From NCBI GenBank assembly GCA_030433215.1, contig JAUIMC010000004.1, positions 207,054-271,053 of the forward strand: a stretch of 64,000 nt of DNA, in the 5' to 3' direction. The notes under the pieces are model-generated. The model saw nothing but the letters and a program-made list of their open reading frames with translations. It had not been told where the DNA came from and ran no database searches. This stretch comes from Alphaproteobacteria bacterium. Its GTDB lineage: Bacteria; Pseudomonadota; Alphaproteobacteria; Caulobacterales; Parvularculaceae. The translations under genes and the position numbers were made by a program. Shown piece by piece: positions 62,645 to 64,000 of the stretch; positions within the stretch are counted from its first letter, which is position 1; each line of letters begins with the position of its first letter.

Positions 62645-63682
62645 TTAGTTCGCCGGCGCCGTTTCCCCGGCCTCGATCAACGCCCGGATTGCACGCCAGT
62701 CGACAATCTTGAAATTCTGCGCCGAGCCTCTCGGCGCGTTAAACCCGTCCTGGGCGACGAAGACGCCTTCCGGAAAGGCCGGCCCGAGATTGGCGGAGAC
62801 CGCTTCGACGCCGTCGGTTTCCTCCGACCCGTCGACGCCCTCGCCGGGCGCAATCGCGAAACGCCCGACAAACGCGTTGGCGCCTTCGCGCTCATAAACG
62901 GCGAAGGAGTTGTTGCCTTGCGATGATGCGATGAGATAGCCGGTTTCAGGTCCCGTCTTGTAAAGCGCGAGGCCTTCGACGTCGGCGGCGACGCCGCTCG
63001 CGCCCCCGACTTCGTCGATGAGAGACGGCGCGGCAAACGCCCCGCCGTCGAATGCCGCCTTCCAGACGCCTTTCGCCTCTTCGCCGATATAAAGAACGCC
63101 CGTATCGTCGTCGAAGACGCAGCCCTCAAGCTGGGTTTCAAGCTTCAGGCGCGCGGTCTCTGCGCCGCCGCCCGGACCCGCGAGCCGGTAGGCGATGAGA
63201 TCGCCGGTCTTGTGCGCCACGAAGGCGAAGACATCGTCTTTCCAGACGCCAAGACAAAACCCGTAAGGCTCGTCGATGAGAGACGGAAAGGCGCCGCTTT
63301 CGGCGACCGCGCCGTCTTCGATGGTGAAAAGCGTCACCGTATTGTTCGTGCGGTTCGAGGCGGCGGCGATGTCGCCGGTCCAGCCCTCGATGGAAACGCC
63401 CTGGCGCAGATCCACATTGTTGAGCTCGCCCGAGGGCAGGAACTGAACCACGCCGCCCGAGAGATCATAGACGTAAAGCCCCGCCCGCTTGTCGGTGCCG
63501 AGAATGAGGCTGGAGGCCGGATCGTCCGCATTCACCCAGATCGCCGGATCGTCTGCCGCGTCATCCGTGGATTTCACGGGCGCGGTTTCAAGCGCCGCAT
63601 AAACGGGCGGCGCGGAAGGCCCGGCGGAGATGCAGCCGGCGGCAAGCGGCAGCAAGGCGAACGCGTAAAAGGTCAGTCTCAT
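62645..63682 (-). CDS. beta-propeller phytase, lipoprotein
   Basis: 345 residues. Signal with lipobox-like LAAGC at residue ~17. The BPP signature DDPAIWVNADDPASSLILGT (~43-62) with DKRAGLYVYDLSGG, FLPSGELNNVDLRQG, SLIDEPYGFCLGVWKDD (~138) and GVLYIGEEAKGVWKA (~195) is clear. These enzymes use calcium to cut phosphate from phytate, mostly outside the cell or in the periplasm. The TonB-dependent receptor gene lies directly upstream on the same strand, a pairing seen with other bacterial phytases. Confidence 0.88.
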   Translation of the reverse strand: MRLTFYAFALLPLAAGCISAGPSAPPVYAALETAPVKSTDDAADDPAIWVNADDPASSLILGTDKRAGLYVYDLSGGVVQFLPSGELNNVDLRQGVSIEGWTGDIAAASNRTNNTVTLFTIEDGAVAESGAFPSLIDEPYGFCLGVWKDDVFAFVAHKTGDLIAYRLAGPGGGAETARLKLETQLEGCVFDDDTGVLYIGEEAKGVWKAAFDGGAFAAPSLIDEVGGASGVAADVEGLALYKTGPETGYLIASSQGNNSFAVYEREGANAFVGRFAIAPGEGVDGSEETDGVEAVSANLGPAFPEGVFVAQDGFNAPRGSAQNFKIVDWRAIRALIEAGETAPAN

Positions 63683-63804
63683 TCAATCCTCGTTGGAAAA
63701 AAAATGCAGCGGCGGACAATCTACGCGTCCGCCGCCGCTACACAACTAACTTCCTCCTTCGCGAACTCATGCGAAACGCGGAGGAACACTCCCGATACTT
63801 GCCC

Positions 63805-64000
63805 CTAATACTTAAAGGACACGCCGAACTTCGCCGACCAGCCATATTCCTCATACTGGGAATTGAGTTTGCCGTAGGCGGGGCTGCGCACGAAAGCGGC
63901 GAACGGCTCGTTGTTGACGTTCTTGAACTCGGTGAAGAGCTGGAACTGATCCGTCAGACGGTATTTCGCCGACACATCGATTTGCAAATGGTTGTCGACG
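63805..64000 (-). CDS. C-terminal end of a TonB-dependent receptor (partial)
   Basis: The frame is open to the window edge; 65 residues are seen. The end has the outer membrane barrel pattern: alternating strands VSAKYRLTDQFQLFTEFKNV, NNEPFAAF and the final GWSAKFGVSFKY with terminal aromatic Tyr, the signal for the BAM machinery. YRLTDQFQLFTEFKNVNNEP is typical of the last strands of TonB-dependent receptors. It probably brings in phytate or its products for the phytase gene downstream. Confidence 0.8.
   Translation of the reverse strand, partial: VDNHLQIDVSAKYRLTDQFQLFTEFKNVNNEPFAAFVRSPAYGKLNSQYEEYGWSAKFGVSFKY

Overview
This is a high-GC stretch of an alphaproteobacterial chromosome. The evidence is the gene order gmk-yicC-mltG-fabF-acpP-fabG-fabD followed by rpsF-rpsR-rplI-dnaB and alr, a UrcA-family protein, a promoter of the alphaproteobacterial general-stress sigma factor (EcfG type), a phasin with PhaR-like boxes, and alphaproteobacterial palindromic intergenic repeats. 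A marine Parvularculales/Hyphomonadales-like host is my best guess, but it is an inference. No tRNA, rRNA, CRISPR array or complete insertion sequence was recognised.

Layout. 1-4.5 kb: a low-GC gene fragment, a hemerythrin gene with a possible stress promoter, small enzymes, and an ArsR/SRPBCC pair with two operator-like repeats. 4.7-15.2 kb: carB, greA, then a minus-strand core block (gmk, yicC, mltG, fabF, acpP, fabG, fabD). 15.5-19.6 kb: a glycosyltransferase, then rpsF-rpsR-rplI-dnaB. 19.6-30.2 kb: RidA, a di-heme peroxidase-like lipoprotein, alr, mlaE-mlaF, an FkbM methyltransferase, two NTF2-like proteins, thpR, an O-methyltransferase and guaA. 30.8-46.0 kb: a catabolic island. 46.2-64 kb: kbl and tdh (threonine to glycine), a stress-regulated microprotein, an M20-like hydrolase, OmpA, RidA, HIT, a candidate structured RNA, aldose epimerase, a Flp pilin with a giant Gly/Asn tail, clpA-clpS, phasin, a D,D-carboxypeptidase, and a beta-propeller phytase beside a TonB-dependent receptor.

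The most interesting region is 30.8-46.0 kb. One minus-strand operon encodes a split PEP-synthase-like kinase (604 + 349 aa, the architecture of phenylphosphate synthase), a three-part biotin carboxylase system (BCCP, biotin carboxylase, HMGL-type carboxyltransferase), a HAD phosphatase, an amidohydrolase and an SDR. This matches, part for part, the phosphorylate-carboxylate-dephosphorylate logic of the Hpe (Rhodococcus) and Acv (Sphingobium) pathways for acetovanillone and related aryl methyl ketones. A divergent LysR regulator, an MDR dehydrogenase, an acyl-CoA ligase and a LigM-type tetrahydrofolate-dependent aryl O-demethylase follow. Together they suggest a lignin-aromatic pathway running from methoxylated aryl ketone to a benzoate and on to its demethylated product.

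The second theme is repeat structure. Two copies of a ~105-bp element with 11-bp perfect inverted ends, each accompanied by a 34-bp AT-centred palindrome, lie in opposite orientation at 21.8 and 30.5 kb. A family of exactly 21-bp hairpins, sometimes in pairs, lies at 8.7, 30.5 and 42.5 kb. A four-hairpin candidate sRNA with C-rich loops and an intrinsic terminator lies at 55.3 kb.
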